Origin: Lentinula raphanica
Taxonomy: Eukaryota; Basidiomycota; Agaricomycetes; Agaricales; Omphalotaceae
Assembly: GCA_027919835.1 (NCBI GenBank)
Contig: JANVFP010000013.1
Span: forward strand, 434,001-498,000
Reading direction: 5' to 3'
Length of the DNA: 64,000 nucleotides
Part shown: piece after piece, positions 9,811 to 21,292 of the stretch
Numbering within the stretch: the first letter of the stretch is position 1
Layout: every line of letters starts with the position of its first letter
The notes under the pieces: model-generated
Databases searched by the model: none
What the model was told of the DNA's origin: nothing
What the model saw: only the letters and a program-made list of their open reading frames with translations
Position numbers and translations under genes: made by a program

Positions 9811-10641
9811 CTACGATATCTTTGAACACAGTGTATAAAACAAGAGAAGATAAAGGTAAGAGCGCGCCTTCATGTGCATAGAACCGTAGCCGCCTTGTAT
9901 GCTAGGTGTTGTTTTGATCCAATTGGGAAAGACATTCTTCACACTTGCGCTACCAGTGGAATCCGGCTGGGTAACCATGATTACTGGCACAGATGGATTG
10001 AAGAGGCCGTATATCCAAGATGGATTTAAGGCAAACGTGGATAGTATAGCAAAAGCGATATCGTCTTTCTTCAAAGTCGTTCATAATAAGCCTTTCCGAT
10101 GACCACCACAATATTAGCACTCACGTCACCTAAAACTTCCGACAGATTGAAAGTAGGTCTTTCATCTTTCCGAGGCTCTACACCGGAAGTGGCAGTTGGA
10201 CGCCGCTCTCCATTCCAGAAAAACGTATCTTTTTGTGAACTGGAAGTGGTCGTCGTGGTCCCTGAATCGATACGGCTATCTGATACCGATGGTAGTTCTC
10301 CAGCTTCCACTTCCTCGTCGTATTCTTTGCGTTCTTCGTCGCTGACTGGAAAACCTTGTGCCTTTCGGTGTCTCTCCTGGCGTTCTCTTCTCTCTTTCTC
10401 TAGTTGTGCGCGCTCAGACAGGAATGTGCTGGTCGATGGACTGGTGAAGACAGGGCCAGCTTGTGCAAAATCGACTTGGGAGGTTTCAATGGCCTGCCGC
10501 ATTGGCTCTTCAAATAGGGATTCGTTCAGCTCGTTCAAGGTGGAAGTTCGAAGACTTTGGATTCAGATTGATTTAAGCCCAGAGAGCAGGCAATCATCGA
10601 AGAATCACGACATACCTAGCAATGTCATTATCATGGTTCAT

Positions 10642-11097
10642 AACCATTATGTAGTGTGTAAGTTGAGGTATGATTCTGAGATTGTGGCGTAACTTCAACG
10701 GGCGTCTAAATATATCACGTTATGATCATCGATGGCTATCTTACTCAGCTGCATCATGATGCATTGGATCCAGAAGATAAACATGCCTAACATAAACTCG
10801 TCCGCAAACTGGAAGTGGACTAAGCCTCGATTTTGAATATACCCCCTCAGGATAGTGATATAGATTATGTGGAAACAACTTTAATGAAACGTTGGGTCGA
10901 CGAATATGACAGCAACTTCCTTCACAGATTGGCATCTGAGACCGTGCGCCAACATACGGATAAGTCGTACGGCTTGTGAACGTTGAGCCGTCGTCGTTCT
11001 GAGGGTTCAGTTCAATATTGGTGAATGAAGGTCTGCAGTGGACGTTAGAGAGGATCTGAGATGTCATTGCAAAGTTTCACTGCACACATACCTCAAG
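10642..11097. other. 456-bp spacer between the Tdp1 tandem copies
   Basis: The right end (about 10642-10700) resembles the sequence upstream of the right copy (13528-13590), including ATTGTGGCGT and a following CAAAT/TAAAT element, so the promoter was duplicated with the gene. A minus-strand ATG frame of 108 codons at 10741-11067 (starting MTSQILSNVHCRPSFTNIEL) shows no recognised domain and may be a small gene, an exon or chance. Confidence 0.45.
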
Positions 11098-13527
11098 CTA
11101 TCGTGACAATGACGCTGGTCCGAAGTATATGGATTCAGCGGATATCTACATTAACATTGAACAAGTGGGATGAAATCGAGACAGACAAAGTGAGCGGTGA
11201 AGACTTACCCATGGAGAGTCATTTGGTCCATATTTCTTCGGAGGTCTTTCGAAACAAGCAAACTTATTTGCGTCCGCCATGCTTTTCAAGGGGAAAACTA
11301 TACCCAGCTCATGATTGCGTATCTAGAGAGACATGTGCCGCTGAGTTTGCCGTAACAAAAAAGGGAACATCCACATACGTTGATGGACGGATGAAAGGCT
11401 GAACCAGAAAGTGTCCCCCAAGCAGAGGGTGTGAAATTGTGAGAACCTAGATATGCCCAGCCCACGTCACCACCGTTAAATTCTGGCTGATGATCCTCGT
11501 CTTCCGAGTCTGTGTCCACGTTGATGACTTCCCGTGAGGAGGAGCCTGTATTTGACGTTTGGGAGACAATACTTATGATCATCTACGTGTATATGATTAA
11601 TATTGAATCAAACCGACTGTCTCGTGTCAGTACCTTCGTATGCATGAGCGTATCACCTGCTTTGCTTCGAGAGTCATGGAATATTTGTCGAGGAAATTTT
11701 GGGGCATCCCATTGGGATCGTCTCAAAAACAGGTTTCCGCCACCCTACAAGGGAAGATATCAGGATAGAATGTTGAACCGTGGTTTTTCAATGTCACGTA
11801 CACGTTCCCCATGTTGACTGCTCCGTACTGTTTCCAATGTAGGGTATAGCACCTTTAACCCGGTAGGATATGGGAGTTTCTCTCTTCTTTTCTTGGGCTT
11901 GTCTAACCAGTCTTCAGCTGATTCTCCCTTGGCTGAATGATAAAATTCATTGAGCCACTGGGTCGTATATGATCCAATGCTGGAACCCTAGCGGATCCAA
12001 CGTAAATATGATGCAAAGACTTTGAAATGTTTTCCATACCTGATATTCCAGTTCAAGTTTTTTCCCTTTTCCAGTACGGAAGCCCAAATCACGTAGAACC
12101 ATCATTAGCCTTGTATGCCCAGTGAGTATGACCTTGGGCCACTCTTCGTGCCTCCCTGCAATGGAAGAAACCAATTTCACTTTGACATTGGACCAGTCCC
12201 ATTTCGTACATATGTCTCCTGTAGTTCGAATCGGGAGGTTCGGATGCTAAGATAAACTCTTAGTGGAATCCACAGTGGATGTTTGACGAATAATTACATC
12301 TTGTTTCCTCATGACAGAAAGCGCTGGGGTCACGTTCACATGATCCAGAACTCGTTTCATCATGGATTCGAAAGATGTTTCGTCTGTTCGGTCTAACGCG
12401 ACATCTTTCGTACGTGGGGGTATATCTTGTAGCCATACAGCCTACCAGAAAGTTGTTTGGACTCTGTGCACACTTACCGACGCGATATCCAACTTACATT
12501 TTCGATGTCCCGCCAATCGTATGGTATGAGATTTGCAGTAGACACCACCACGCGTAAGCGGCCAGTTTTATAGAAGATCTACCCGCATAGATCAAATTCT
12601 GTGAGGACTAGTGACTGGATCATGATACTGACTAGCATGAACTAAGTTGTCCATGAATACAATGTATAAGGCAAGAGAAGACAAGAGCGCGCCTTCATGT
12701 GCATACAACCGACGCCGCCTCTCAGGAAAGGGGTCGTTTTGATCCAATTGGGTAGGACATTCTTGACACTAGCGCTGCCGTTGGGATCTGGCTGTGTGAC
12801 CATGATCACAGGCACAGATGGATTGAAGAGGCCGTATATCCAGGATAACTCCAAGGCAAAAGTCGATAGAATAGCAAAAGCAATATCGTCTTTCTAAATC
12901 ATCTGTGATAAGTTGGAATGTTGACTGCCATATCTCAGTCACACTCACATCTCCTAGAACTTCCGACAACCTGAAAGTGGGCCTTCCATCTTTCCGGGGC
13001 TCTACGCCGGAAGTGGCAGTCGGACGCCACTCTCCATCCCAGAATAACGGACTCTCTTTTCGGGAGCTTGAGGAGGCCGTTCCGGCATTGTTTGGGCCAG
13101 TGTACGATGCTGGAGCCGTTGAAAGACGTTGTCTCTTGGCATTCGGCTCTCCGACATCCTCATCGTCGTCGTCATTACATCCTTTGCGTTCATCGTCACT
13201 GAAGTCTGAAAGACCTTGAGCCTTTCGGTGTCTCTTCTGGCGTTCTCTTCTCTCTTTCTCTAATTGTGCGCGTTCGGACATAAATTTGCTTGTCATTGAA
13301 GAGGTAGCGACGGGTTCAGTCTGCACGATATCGACTTTGGATGCTTCAAAAGCCTGCCGCATTTGCTCTTCGAACAGAGAATCGCTCAGCTCGTCAGTTG
13401 AATGACTTGCCAAGTTGGTAGGAGCCTGTAAGCTGAGAGCGATGGCCCTCAGGTTTAACTCGTTTCAGAGAGTAGATGTTCATCGGAGAAAGCTACCCTA
13501 CCTAGCAATGTCGTCGTCATGTTCCAT
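11098..13527 (-). CDS. TDP1: tyrosyl-DNA phosphodiesterase 1 (Tdp1), intact tandem copy
   Basis: Tdp1 removes stalled topoisomerase I peptides and other adducts from DNA 3' ends; it is a phospholipase D-superfamily enzyme with two HKN motifs. Both are visible: HMK...STANLIPYDW and HTK...GSHNFTPSAWG. Other landmarks are an N-terminal UIM-like MRQAFEASKVD, a basic KERRERQKRHRKAQ helix, FWDGEWRPTA, RPTFRLSEVLGD, TGDICTKWDW and KYGPNDSPW. The first exon is MEHDDDIA at 13527; the last is short, ending IYFGPASLSR. I followed about ten introns in frame. A 9-nt microexon (12633-12641, FML) sits between introns 12642-12692 (GC-AG) and 12579-12632 (GT-AG). The tandem partner lies immediately downstream on the same strand. 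Confidence 0.88.
12633..12641 (-). other. 9-nt microexon (FML) in Tdp1
   Basis: Minus-strand bases encode Phe-Met-Leu between an AG acceptor and a GTCAGT donor. Including them gives HMKFMLIFYKTG, the spacing seen in Tdp1 proteins (Lys followed by six hydrophobic or aromatic residues before the next charged stretch). Skipping them would delete three residues of the active-site strand without shifting frame. The same microexon is kept in the broken left copy at 9802-9810. Confidence 0.65.
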
Positions 13528-13765
13528 GGTGGATAAGGTTGAAGTTGTATTGTGGCGTTGGGCGTAGAACGAGCGCCCAAATCATTTAGCAAGGTCACAT
13601 GCCATAATAATGAGTCACCCGCGCTTGAAAAATTTTCCATGAGTCATCTTGTTAGAGCTTGTTTCTTACCGCTAATTTACTGGGCCTCATTTTCACAGCT
13701 TGTCTCTCAACCGAATACTTCTTACACACTCACGGAATACTGAGGCACACATTTTCTTTGACGCA

Positions 13766-14128
13766 ATGGGAGCTTACTACGACGAAGTGGAGATAGAAGA
13801 TATGGTATGGGATGACATTCGCAAGCTGTACCATTATCCATGCCCGTGTGGAGATCGATTCGAAATCACTCGACAACAGCTGCGAGACTACGAAGACATT
13901 GCTACTTGTCCCAGCTGTAGCCTGATCATACGAGTGATATATGATCCGGTGAGTTTTGCAACATCTTTCTTAGTATCTGCTATACTGATCAGGTTCCACA
14001 CTGATCACCAGTTAGATTTCGAAGATGAAGAAGACGCTCAAGAAGAAGAACAAGAGGAAGAAGATACAGATTCCAGTAGCTCAGGCGATGAGAACCTCGC
14101 TGACATCTTGGAGAAAGTTTCGATCTGA
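13766..14128 (+). CDS. DPH3: diphthamide biosynthesis protein 3 (Dph3/Kti11), CSL zinc finger
   Basis: Exons 13766-13948 and 14012-14128, separated by a 63-bp intron in phase 0, give 99 residues. The N-terminus carries the CSL zinc-finger signature: [10 protein letters not shown], then [27 protein letters not shown], with the four zinc-binding cysteines in CxC and CxxC pairs. Dph3 donates electrons to the Dph1-Dph2 radical enzyme making diphthamide on EF2 and also supports Elongator-dependent tRNA wobble modification. The C-terminal extension is a Glu/Asp/Ser-rich acidic tail typical of fungal members. The gene is head-to-head with the intact Tdp1 copy, with 238 bp between starts. Confidence 0.93.
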   Translation: MGAYYDEVEIEDMVWDDIRKLYHYPCPCGDRFEITRQQLRDYEDIATCPSCSLIIRVIYDPVSFATSFLVSAILIRFHTDHQLDFEDEEDAQEEEQEEEDTDSSSSGDENLADILEKVSI

Positions 14129-14404
14129 GCCAGCTACCATCTGCACCGGTGGCCTTACGGACTTTGTTCGTCCTCTATTGGCTGACCGTCGATGCAATCA
14201 TATGTGCTGCTGACGTCGGCTCTACCCCCAATATCTACATGAACGGCCTTTTTTACCGATCACCATCGACTACCAGTGACTACCAGCTTCCCAATATATG
14301 GTCATTGAATTGATTATATCCTTGACCCTCACGTGTTGAGGGCTGCTTACTGTACAACCCCCTTGTTCTTTCAACGTCTTCCTCCAACTATCACTTGCTC
14401 AGCA

Positions 14405-15961
14405 ATGGTTGGGATGTATCTTGATCACCTGCTCACCTCCAACTACCCAGCTGACGACTCCGACATTCCCGAAATACAACTGGCGCTGTTGAGTGCAAAG
14501 CACTTTCTACGTTCATTAGATCGCGAGCTTGTCGAAATCGAAGGTCACACATACACTGATACACAATCAGTCGATGCACAAAGCGACTACAAAACAAACC
14601 TTGTCGTGCTTCGCGACAAACAAAGATCATGCATCACAATGCTACAGAGTACCCTTTCCCCTCTTCGACGTTTCCCTCCTGAAATCCTATCACTCATTTT
14701 CGATCTCGCTTTCTCGAGCCGGCAAAGAGGCGTACCCATGGATTCTCACTCTACAATCTGGAGATTCAGCCGAGTCTGTCGCTTATGGAGATCGATTATC
14801 TGCGAAGGCATGCAACACACATGGTCTTCAATCGAGATTGACTGTATGAGGATGCATGGTCGAAATCTCACTACTACGCTGCTCGAGCTCGCATTACAGC
14901 GCTCTGGAAAACGCTCGCTTTCCATCAAATTCTATTTCAGCCAGAAGAACAAACTAGGGATCTTGACTGAAAGCGAAAAGGAGTGCATGGCCCTTCTTGT
15001 CAATCAGTCTTTCCGTTGGAAAGAGTTGGAATTGCAAAACATTCCAATAACAGCATTCGATAGCCTTAGTGCTACAGTCAAAAGCCGCATGCCTCTACTT
15101 CAGCAACTCATTATCGAAAACATCCCTGTCAGTCTCGCCGCAGACACCCCTTCTACGACGGAGGCCTTCCTTGTCGCCCCTCAATTGCAGCATTTCACTC
15201 TTTCAGGCTTTTTCCGCCCTTCGAGGTTTTACTTACCTTGGTCTCAACTCGAATCTTATGGAGGTAGCTTCCGGGATTTTCGAGACTTCCTCTTCGTCCT
15301 CCAATATGCAGAGAATTTGAGAGCTTGTGATGTCTTCTTGCGGAATTACCACTCAGGGATAACAGTCGAACACCTCAAGCTGCAAAAATTACGCATCCGC
15401 GGCGAGCTCGTGGGACTTTCTCGTCTCGAATTGCCTTCTTTACAAGCACTAATTCTGGATGAGTTGCTTATCCAGGACCTGCCCCATGTGTCCACATTTC
15501 TTCGTCGATCACCTTCGGTGGTGACTTTGGAGGTTGGTATCCCGTATGACTCAGGAACATGGGATTCAGTCAATCTGTTCACGGATTTCATAGTTTCCTG
15601 CAAACACATTACCTCACTGGTTCTTATGGGCGAGTTCGATATGCACACCATCTGTTCTTCTCTGCATATCTCAAAGCCATTGGATAAAATTCCTGTTCTC
15701 ATTCCTCATCTGCAACATCTTTCACTCTCTGTGCTTCCACTAACGAAGGTCGAGCTGGCAAACACCTTAGCCTCTATGCTGGAGTCGCGACAGCGTATCG
15801 TTATGCATGGTTTGGACCACGAATTCCATCCTCTGTCGGTGTTAACTCTGTATGCTGTACGGGAGCCTAGGGCTATACTTGAGCGATTGAAACCATTGGA
15901 AGAAGCATATGGATTGAAGGTCATCGTGCAATCCGCTGCGAGTAGTCTACATCCGCTGTAA
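14405..15961 (+). CDS. F-box protein with LRR-like C-terminal region
   Basis: A single exon of 518 codons from the first ATG in frame at 14405 (the frame is open from about 14333 but has no earlier ATG). Residues about 80-135 read LSPLRRFPPEILSLIFDLAF, then WRFSRVCRLWRSI, the F-box pattern common in large agaricomycete families. A preceding predicted helix carries a long coiled stretch (LRSLDRELVEIEGH). Downstream are irregular leucine-rich segments (LQHFTLSGF, LKLQKLRIRGELVG, LPSLQALILDELLI, IPHLQHLSLSVL), suggesting an LRR solenoid for substrate binding. F-box proteins link substrates to Skp1-Cul1 ubiquitin ligases. The substrate is unknown; such families expand quickly, so orthology should not be assumed. 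Confidence 0.85.
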   Translation: MVGMYLDHLLTSNYPADDSDIPEIQLALLSAKHFLRSLDRELVEIEGHTYTDTQSVDAQSDYKTNLVVLRDKQRSCITMLQSTLSPLRRFPPEILSLIFDLAFSSRQRGVPMDSHSTIWRFSRVCRLWRSIICEGMQHTWSSIEIDCMRMHGRNLTTTLLELALQRSGKRSLSIKFYFSQKNKLGILTESEKECMALLVNQSFRWKELELQNIPITAFDSLSATVKSRMPLLQQLIIENIPVSLAADTPSTTEAFLVAPQLQHFTLSGFFRPSRFYLPWSQLESYGGSFRDFRDFLFVLQYAENLRACDVFLRNYHSGITVEHLKLQKLRIRGELVGLSRLELPSLQALILDELLIQDLPHVSTFLRRSPSVVTLEVGIPYDSGTWDSVNLFTDFIVSCKHITSLVLMGEFDMHTICSSLHISKPLDKIPVLIPHLQHLSLSVLPLTKVELANTLASMLESRQRIVMHGLDHEFHPLSVLTLYAVREPRAILERLKPLEEAYGLKVIVQSAASSLHPL

Positions 15962-16092
15962 TGATGATAGTCAATTATCTTAGCGCTTTGTGATGACATT
16001 GTACAATGACACTTGCATTATCATAAACCTCTCCGGCGCACACCGCTTTTATCATTTATGATCATTCCTTTAACCGTATTGCTAACTTGACA

Positions 16093-19044
16093 ATGGCCAC
16101 GCAAACAAACCCAGAGGTCGCAGACAACGTCGAGAAAAATGAGACGCAGAGTTTACCTGCAGTCCCAGCAGCATCGCAGGAATGGTCACGGTTCACAAAG
16201 GTGTCTGATGGAGCGCTCAAGTATTCACTCTTTCGTATAGACCCAGATGAAGGGCAGATACTATACGAGTCCAAGAAGAAGAAGGGTATCAAAATCAGTC
16301 CGTCTTAGTCGCTACCATCTCTTGCGTCTATTCACTCATGTTGGAATTACAGTCCCTATCGAGTCCATCAAAGAGCTCCGCTTCGACGCTGACAGTAGCT
16401 ACTATCGCAATCTCTTCAAACTTCCAGCAGACACACAATCTCGTTGGATCACTATCATATACATTCGAGAGGGAGCATACAAAGTGACCCATCTCATCGC
16501 CCCTTCGTCAACAGTGTTCAAGATATGGAAAGAGTCTTTGACCAAACTCCACGCTATTCGTCAAGGTCTCATGACGGGAGATTTTGACAACGTTCTTCGC
16601 GATGTTGTATGGGAAAAACAATACTGGAAGACCGCAGATCATGATGGTGATGAGAAGTTAGAGTTTGAGAATGTACAAGAGTTGTGTCGTCGTTTGAGTC
16701 TGCATTTCTCGGAGTCGGAATTGAGGGGATTATTTGACGTACGTTTTGAGTATTACCTATCTTGCCGATCTCTCATCGATCTCTAGGCTGCTGATATTCA
16801 CAAACGCGGATATCTAGACTATGCTGGATATCAAGAACTCGTCAAGTTACTCAAGAAGAGACCGGAAGTCCAAGTTTTATACGAACACATCAGCAATGGC
16901 AAGCTGGACCTTGCCACCTTCAAGAACTTCATGCTACAGATACAGGAAGTAAGCGGCATGAAAGTCATTGCATACAGAAACTGAGTGCTATGCTTCAGTC
17001 TAAATTAGATGACCAGCAAATAGAAGCGCTTTTCACGAAATACACTGGAACGAAGTCTCCATCTGCAAATCCTCAGGCTTCTATCACTCGCTCACCAGAC
17101 GCAATTATGACCCAAGAAGCATTCGCCACTTTCTTGAGATCCTCAGATAACGCTGCTATACTCAATCAGAATAACGTGGTACATCATGACATGACACGAC
17201 CAATATCAGAATATTTCATCTCTTCCTCGCACAACACCTATCTCATTGGCAATCAGCTGGTTGGAGTATCGACTATCGAAGGTTATATCCGCGCACTTCT
17301 TCACAGCTGTCGTACCGTCGAATGTAAGCGTGCATTTGAATTTGGCGCTGATGTATAGCTGACCACAATAATCTGGTCATAGTGGATATCTATGACGGTT
17401 CTAACGAGCCTATGGTATACCACGGGAAGACATTCACTTCCAAAGTCTCCGTTCGCGAAATCTGCCACGCGATAGCCAAATATGCGTTCGCAGTATCACC
17501 CTATCCAGTCGTTATCTCGGCTGAGATGCACTGCGGTGTTGAACAACAAGATATGGTCGTCCAAATAATGAAGGATGCATTTGGAGATGCACTGATCTCT
17601 GCACCAGTAGAGGGGAGGGCGAAAATAACATCCTTACCCAGCCCAGAGGATCTAAGAGGCAAGGTCATGTTGAAGGTATGTAGACTCTTCGTCTGAGATT
17701 GTAGCCTATCTCACTCCTAGAAGGCAAAGAACCTCAACATAACTTCTGAGAAATCCGGCGGGCTGCGACCCAAGAAAGGAACAAGGCGACCAGTAGACGA
17801 TGATAGCTATTCGTCTTCATCTAGCTCCGCTGCTTCTTCCGCGTCGCATGCATCGCATTCGAGTTTACTAGGGGAAATCAAAGATCTCAAGTCCAAGATT
17901 GCTCGTAAAGTTCGCCCCAAATCACGAACCAAGCATAGAGAAATGTCTTTCTCTTTGGCCTCATTGCTTGTATATACTGTCGGCGTCAAATGTCGTGGCA
18001 TTGGTGGAGCAGAGCACTACGAACCTGAACATGTCTTTTCCATTTCAGAAAACTCCGCTAACAAATACCTCAGTACGAACATGCTCGATCTAGTCAAGCA
18101 CACGCAAACACATATTGTACGCGTGTATCCCAAGGGTACGAGGGTAAATTCTTCGAACTATGAACCGCATCTATATTGGGCAGCTGGTGCTCAGGTAGTC
18201 GCGATCAATTGGCAGACATTCGGTGAGCATTCTCCAGATTCTAGTTGTTTTGTTGAGAATGACAATGCATCTCAGACGCGGGCTATATGATCAACTATGC
18301 TATGTTCCAACGCAATGGACGGTCTGGCTATGTACTCAAGCCCCTCGCATTGAGGCCTGGGAACGAGAACCTTCTCCAGAAGCCTACAAAGCATTTTCTA
18401 GACATCACTGTTGGTGTCACTTTTGCGAACTTTTTCCTATCTCATATGCTGAACACTATCATAGATTATCTCCGCCCAGCAGCTCCCGCTTCCTAAAGAC
18501 AAAACAGGCAAAGAAATTCAATCCATCGTAGATCCTTTGTGGAAGTTTCGCTTCATATTCCCCTCTGGACCCATTCCCCTTTCGTGGAAAATCAAGCAGA
18601 GGCTACAGAGGGCGCTACCTACTCACCGCCCTCTAACTTCCCCCCTTCCCAGTCACAGAAGACTATTCAGCCTACGACGGCCAAGACGGTATCATATAGC
18701 ACAGGGTCTGTGAAAAATAATGGCTTTAACCCTGTCTGGCAAGAAGAGCTGTGTCTACCGTTCGACTGTGTCGGCGGTATGACCGATCTCATCTTTGTGA
18801 AATTCGCAATCAAGCAGGAGCGAAAGAAGGTCAAAGACGAAGCAGAAGAAGACCCGATTGCGGTTTATTGTTGCTCTTTGGGTTCTTTGCAACACGGTAT
18901 GTCCTTTTCAATTCCTGAGCGGCAGAGTATTGATGTATTCCTGTCCACAAACCAGGTTTCCGATATCTACGGCTACATGATTCTCAGATGTCTCCCTACC
19001 TCTTCTCGACCTTGTTCGTGAAGGTGAAGATTCGGGATCTCTGA
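16093..19044 (+). CDS. PLC1: phosphatidylinositol-specific phospholipase C (delta type)
   Basis: The enzyme hydrolyses PI(4,5)P2 to diacylglycerol and IP3 at membranes. Domain order follows delta PLCs: an N-terminal PH-like region (FTKVSDGALKYSLFRID ... SRWITIIYIRE), an EF-hand loop (ADHDGDEKLEFENV), helper EF segments, the X box with SSSHNTYLIGNQL and ECVDIYDGSNEPMVYHGKTF (two catalytic His), a Ser-rich X/Y linker, the Y box (VYPKGTRVNSSNYEPHLYW ... NGRSGYVLKP), and a C2 domain (SVKNNGFNPVWQEEL ... GFRYLRLHDSQ). The last exon starts after AG at 18956; reading it in the frame GFRYLRLHDSQ...KIRDL gives the expected C2 end, stopping at 19044. About nine short introns are present. The linker is rich in Ser and Lys. 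Confidence 0.92.
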
Positions 19045-19788
19045 ACCAACACGATAGTCTCGATTAGGACACTCGTCGCGCCTGGAAAGACTAGTAATTT
19101 GCACTGTACAGTTTATCATAAAGTATACTGACCTTTTTGGACATTGGACATCTATCGGCTACGTTAAAGGTTAGAAAAACTCACACGATATATGAAAATG
19201 CGATCTATGAAACTGTGGGACCGAACCTGGATAAATTGCGGCCAAACCTCAGTCGATTTCTTTCTCCTTGACCAGATAACGGTGAGTCCATTGTCTGGTG
19301 TTCCAAACTTCATACCACGCGGTTATCGGGCAGTTAGTACAATGAATTTCTAACAGCATTTAACTCAGTGGAAGATTCTTACAAGCTGAAATGCAAACCT
19401 CAGTTTTTGATTGCCAGGGAATCTCACATTGAGCGTACAAGCGTGTCTTCTATGTTGTATCAGTCCCGAGTCTTTGGGATTGTGGGCGCAGTGAAGACGA
19501 GCTATAATTGTGTTGAGGTTGTGAAGGTCCAAGATGGGCTCTAATCATGAGGGGCAACTCGGTGATGGAAAAGGTGAGCGTTGTCTTCTTTTTGTCTTCT
19601 TTTTGTTTTCTTTTTGTGATTTTTGTGGGCTTCGAATCCAGGATATATATAGGCGCTATGCGTGTCAACTTAATATCAGTGCTAAAGGTCAATTTTCCTC
19701 CCTCACTTCTGACGCAGTTCGTTCTATTTCCACCTGGTTCGAAACCAGCTTCTATCTGTCAAATTCGTTCTCTGCTTTTCTTGTTGCA
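19045..19788. other. spacer upstream of single-pass glycoprotein gene
   Basis: No coding exon was supported. The right part is the promoter and leader of the gene at 19789, including a TATA motif listed separately and T-rich tracts at about 19590-19620. A minus-strand frame at 19450-19692 is a shadow. Confidence 0.45.
19644..19651 (+). promoter_or_regulatory. TATA box candidate for the 19789 gene
   Basis: TATATATA lies 138 bp before the ATG at 19789, a usual distance in fungal promoters with short leaders. No further element could be assigned. Confidence 0.4.
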
Positions 19789-20989
19789 ATGGCAATGCTT
19801 GTGAAGCCGAGTGTCTTTAACAATACCAGGCTATTCACATTATTCGTCCTCTTTTCAACTCTCCAACTCCAATCCTTCGCCATTATACATAATACGACCT
19901 ACGATAACCTTGATCCTAATGTGACATACCTACCTCAAGGTGGGGATGGCTGGGATGTAGATATCAAGGAAGGACTTGATTATCAAGGCTCTCATGCAGT
20001 AGCTTCGGACGATCCCGACGCGTTTGCTCTCTTTCATTTCATAGGTGAAAAATGCTGTAAACCCTCCCATCCTGAAGTTTCTAACCATGAATCGATGCTT
20101 AATTATGTCTCTTGGCAGGTGTCGCTGTGTATTATTTTTCTCCATTGTGGCCATATAACGTTACAACCGCACTTTCGATCGACGGTGGAAACAATATTAC
20201 TGTAAATCTGATGGACACAAGTGCTACACCCGCTAATGTAGGTTCTCCACCTACGGAACCTTCTGCAGCAAGATTCGGGTTCACTGGACTGTCAAACGGT
20301 TCACATACTCTAGCTATGTACCAAGTACAAGGTTTGAATTACAGTGATCAGAATGTACCCGCGTACGTCGTTGTTGACGGCTTCAAGTGAGTTGTGAAAA
20401 CGTTTTGAATCCGAGATTACGATGTGGACTGATTTGACATCATGATGGAAGCGTTACCTTTGATGATGGAACATCGGCAGTTGCGAATACGCCTCACAAC
20501 AGGACGGTAAACGTGGCAGTCATAGTGGGGGGCGTAGTTGGAGGCATCATCGGTCTCGCCGCTATGATCACATTTTTCCTCGTCTACCATCGCCGAATTA
20601 GGAAGTTCAACAGGCAAAACAATTCGCGAGGAGAAGGAATCCTAGATGACACGCACACATCTGCACATTCACGAATCATCAACTCCAGGCGAGCTTCATA
20701 TACTGATTTCAGTCCTGCTTTGGCCCAGCTGCAGAGTCGTACTACTTCGCCGGATCTCCGGTCTGAGGCTGGGTACACCTCAGTAACAACCACCGCACCT
20801 CTTATAATGAGATGGGAAGAGAGCATGTACTCGGAAACCTCTCAAAGTAGGGGAAGTACTTCATCGGGGACTATAGCTGGGAAGGGGTCCACTTACTTTG
20901 ACGAAAAGTGTTTGCAGCGCTTGATCATCGCCAACTCGGAGGAACCGCCTGCTCCCCCACCCTACGCGAGTTCCGATGCTGGAATGTGA
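19789..20989 (+). CDS. single-pass membrane glycoprotein, extracellular beta-sandwich type
   Basis: The start has a signal peptide (LFTLFVLFSTLQLQSFA). The ectodomain holds many N-glycosylation sites (NTTY, NVTY, NVTT, NITV, NGSH, NYSD) and the segment GVAVYYFSPLWPYNVTTALS, followed by DDGTSAVAN. One transmembrane helix (VAVIVGGVVGGIIGLAAMITF) is followed by basic HRRIRKFNR and a Ser/Thr-rich cytoplasmic tail ending PPPYASSDAGM. Introns are 20045-20118 and 20387-20451. Such proteins are abundant in Agaricomycetes and of unknown function; a role at the cell surface or wall is inferred. The gene at 56142-57287 has the same layout and shares the GVA.YY...WPY.V motif and intron position, so the two are paralogues. 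Confidence 0.8.
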
Positions 20990-21292
20990 ACGCGTAAGGT
21001 TATTTTATCGCATAGGACTTTCTGTTCGTAGATTATTTTTCGTGTGTTTGTCTTCCTGTTCAAGATTATTCAGATCAGAAACTTTATTATGCAGTCCATA
21101 CCAAACTTGAAACAGCTTATATCTAAGTTATTTTGAACCCCCTACCAGAAGAAATCAAAATTCCAGACCGTCCAAATCCGTTCGCATGTTGAAGACATTA
21201 CTGCGTGCTTCATGCGAAATATGGAGTAATAGTAGCAGAAACCAGTGCCGGATGCCAGCATATGCATGCACGTACGAGTAGTATCGTTGAAC
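20990..21292. other. convergent 3' spacer
   Basis: A 303-bp gap lies between the stop of the plus-strand glycoprotein gene and the stop of the minus-strand jelly-roll gene. AT-rich tracts may hold the two polyadenylation regions; nothing else was seen. Confidence 0.45.

Larger units (their letters stand above)
8224..10641 (-). pseudogene. left tandem copy of tyrosyl-DNA phosphodiesterase 1, broken
   Basis: This copy follows the right copy (11098-13527) exon by exon: MNHDNDIA start, a UIM-like MRQAIETSQVDF segment, RPTFNLSEVLGD, HMK motif, STANLTPYDW and GSHNFTPSAWG. It carries at least two lesions. Relative to the right copy one base is missing near 9587/9588, so AVWLQDI runs into a TAA at 9560-9562. 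Near 8725 the exon that should end in the second catalytic HxK (LMHTK in the right copy) reads RAKSTN, and its splice donor is gone, giving a stop before the next exon. It also contains a five-fold 24-bp expansion at 9231-9350. The remaining exons and splice sites are well preserved, so decay looks recent. If the base loss is a sequencing error, the missing HTK would still leave it catalytically dead. Confidence 0.75.
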
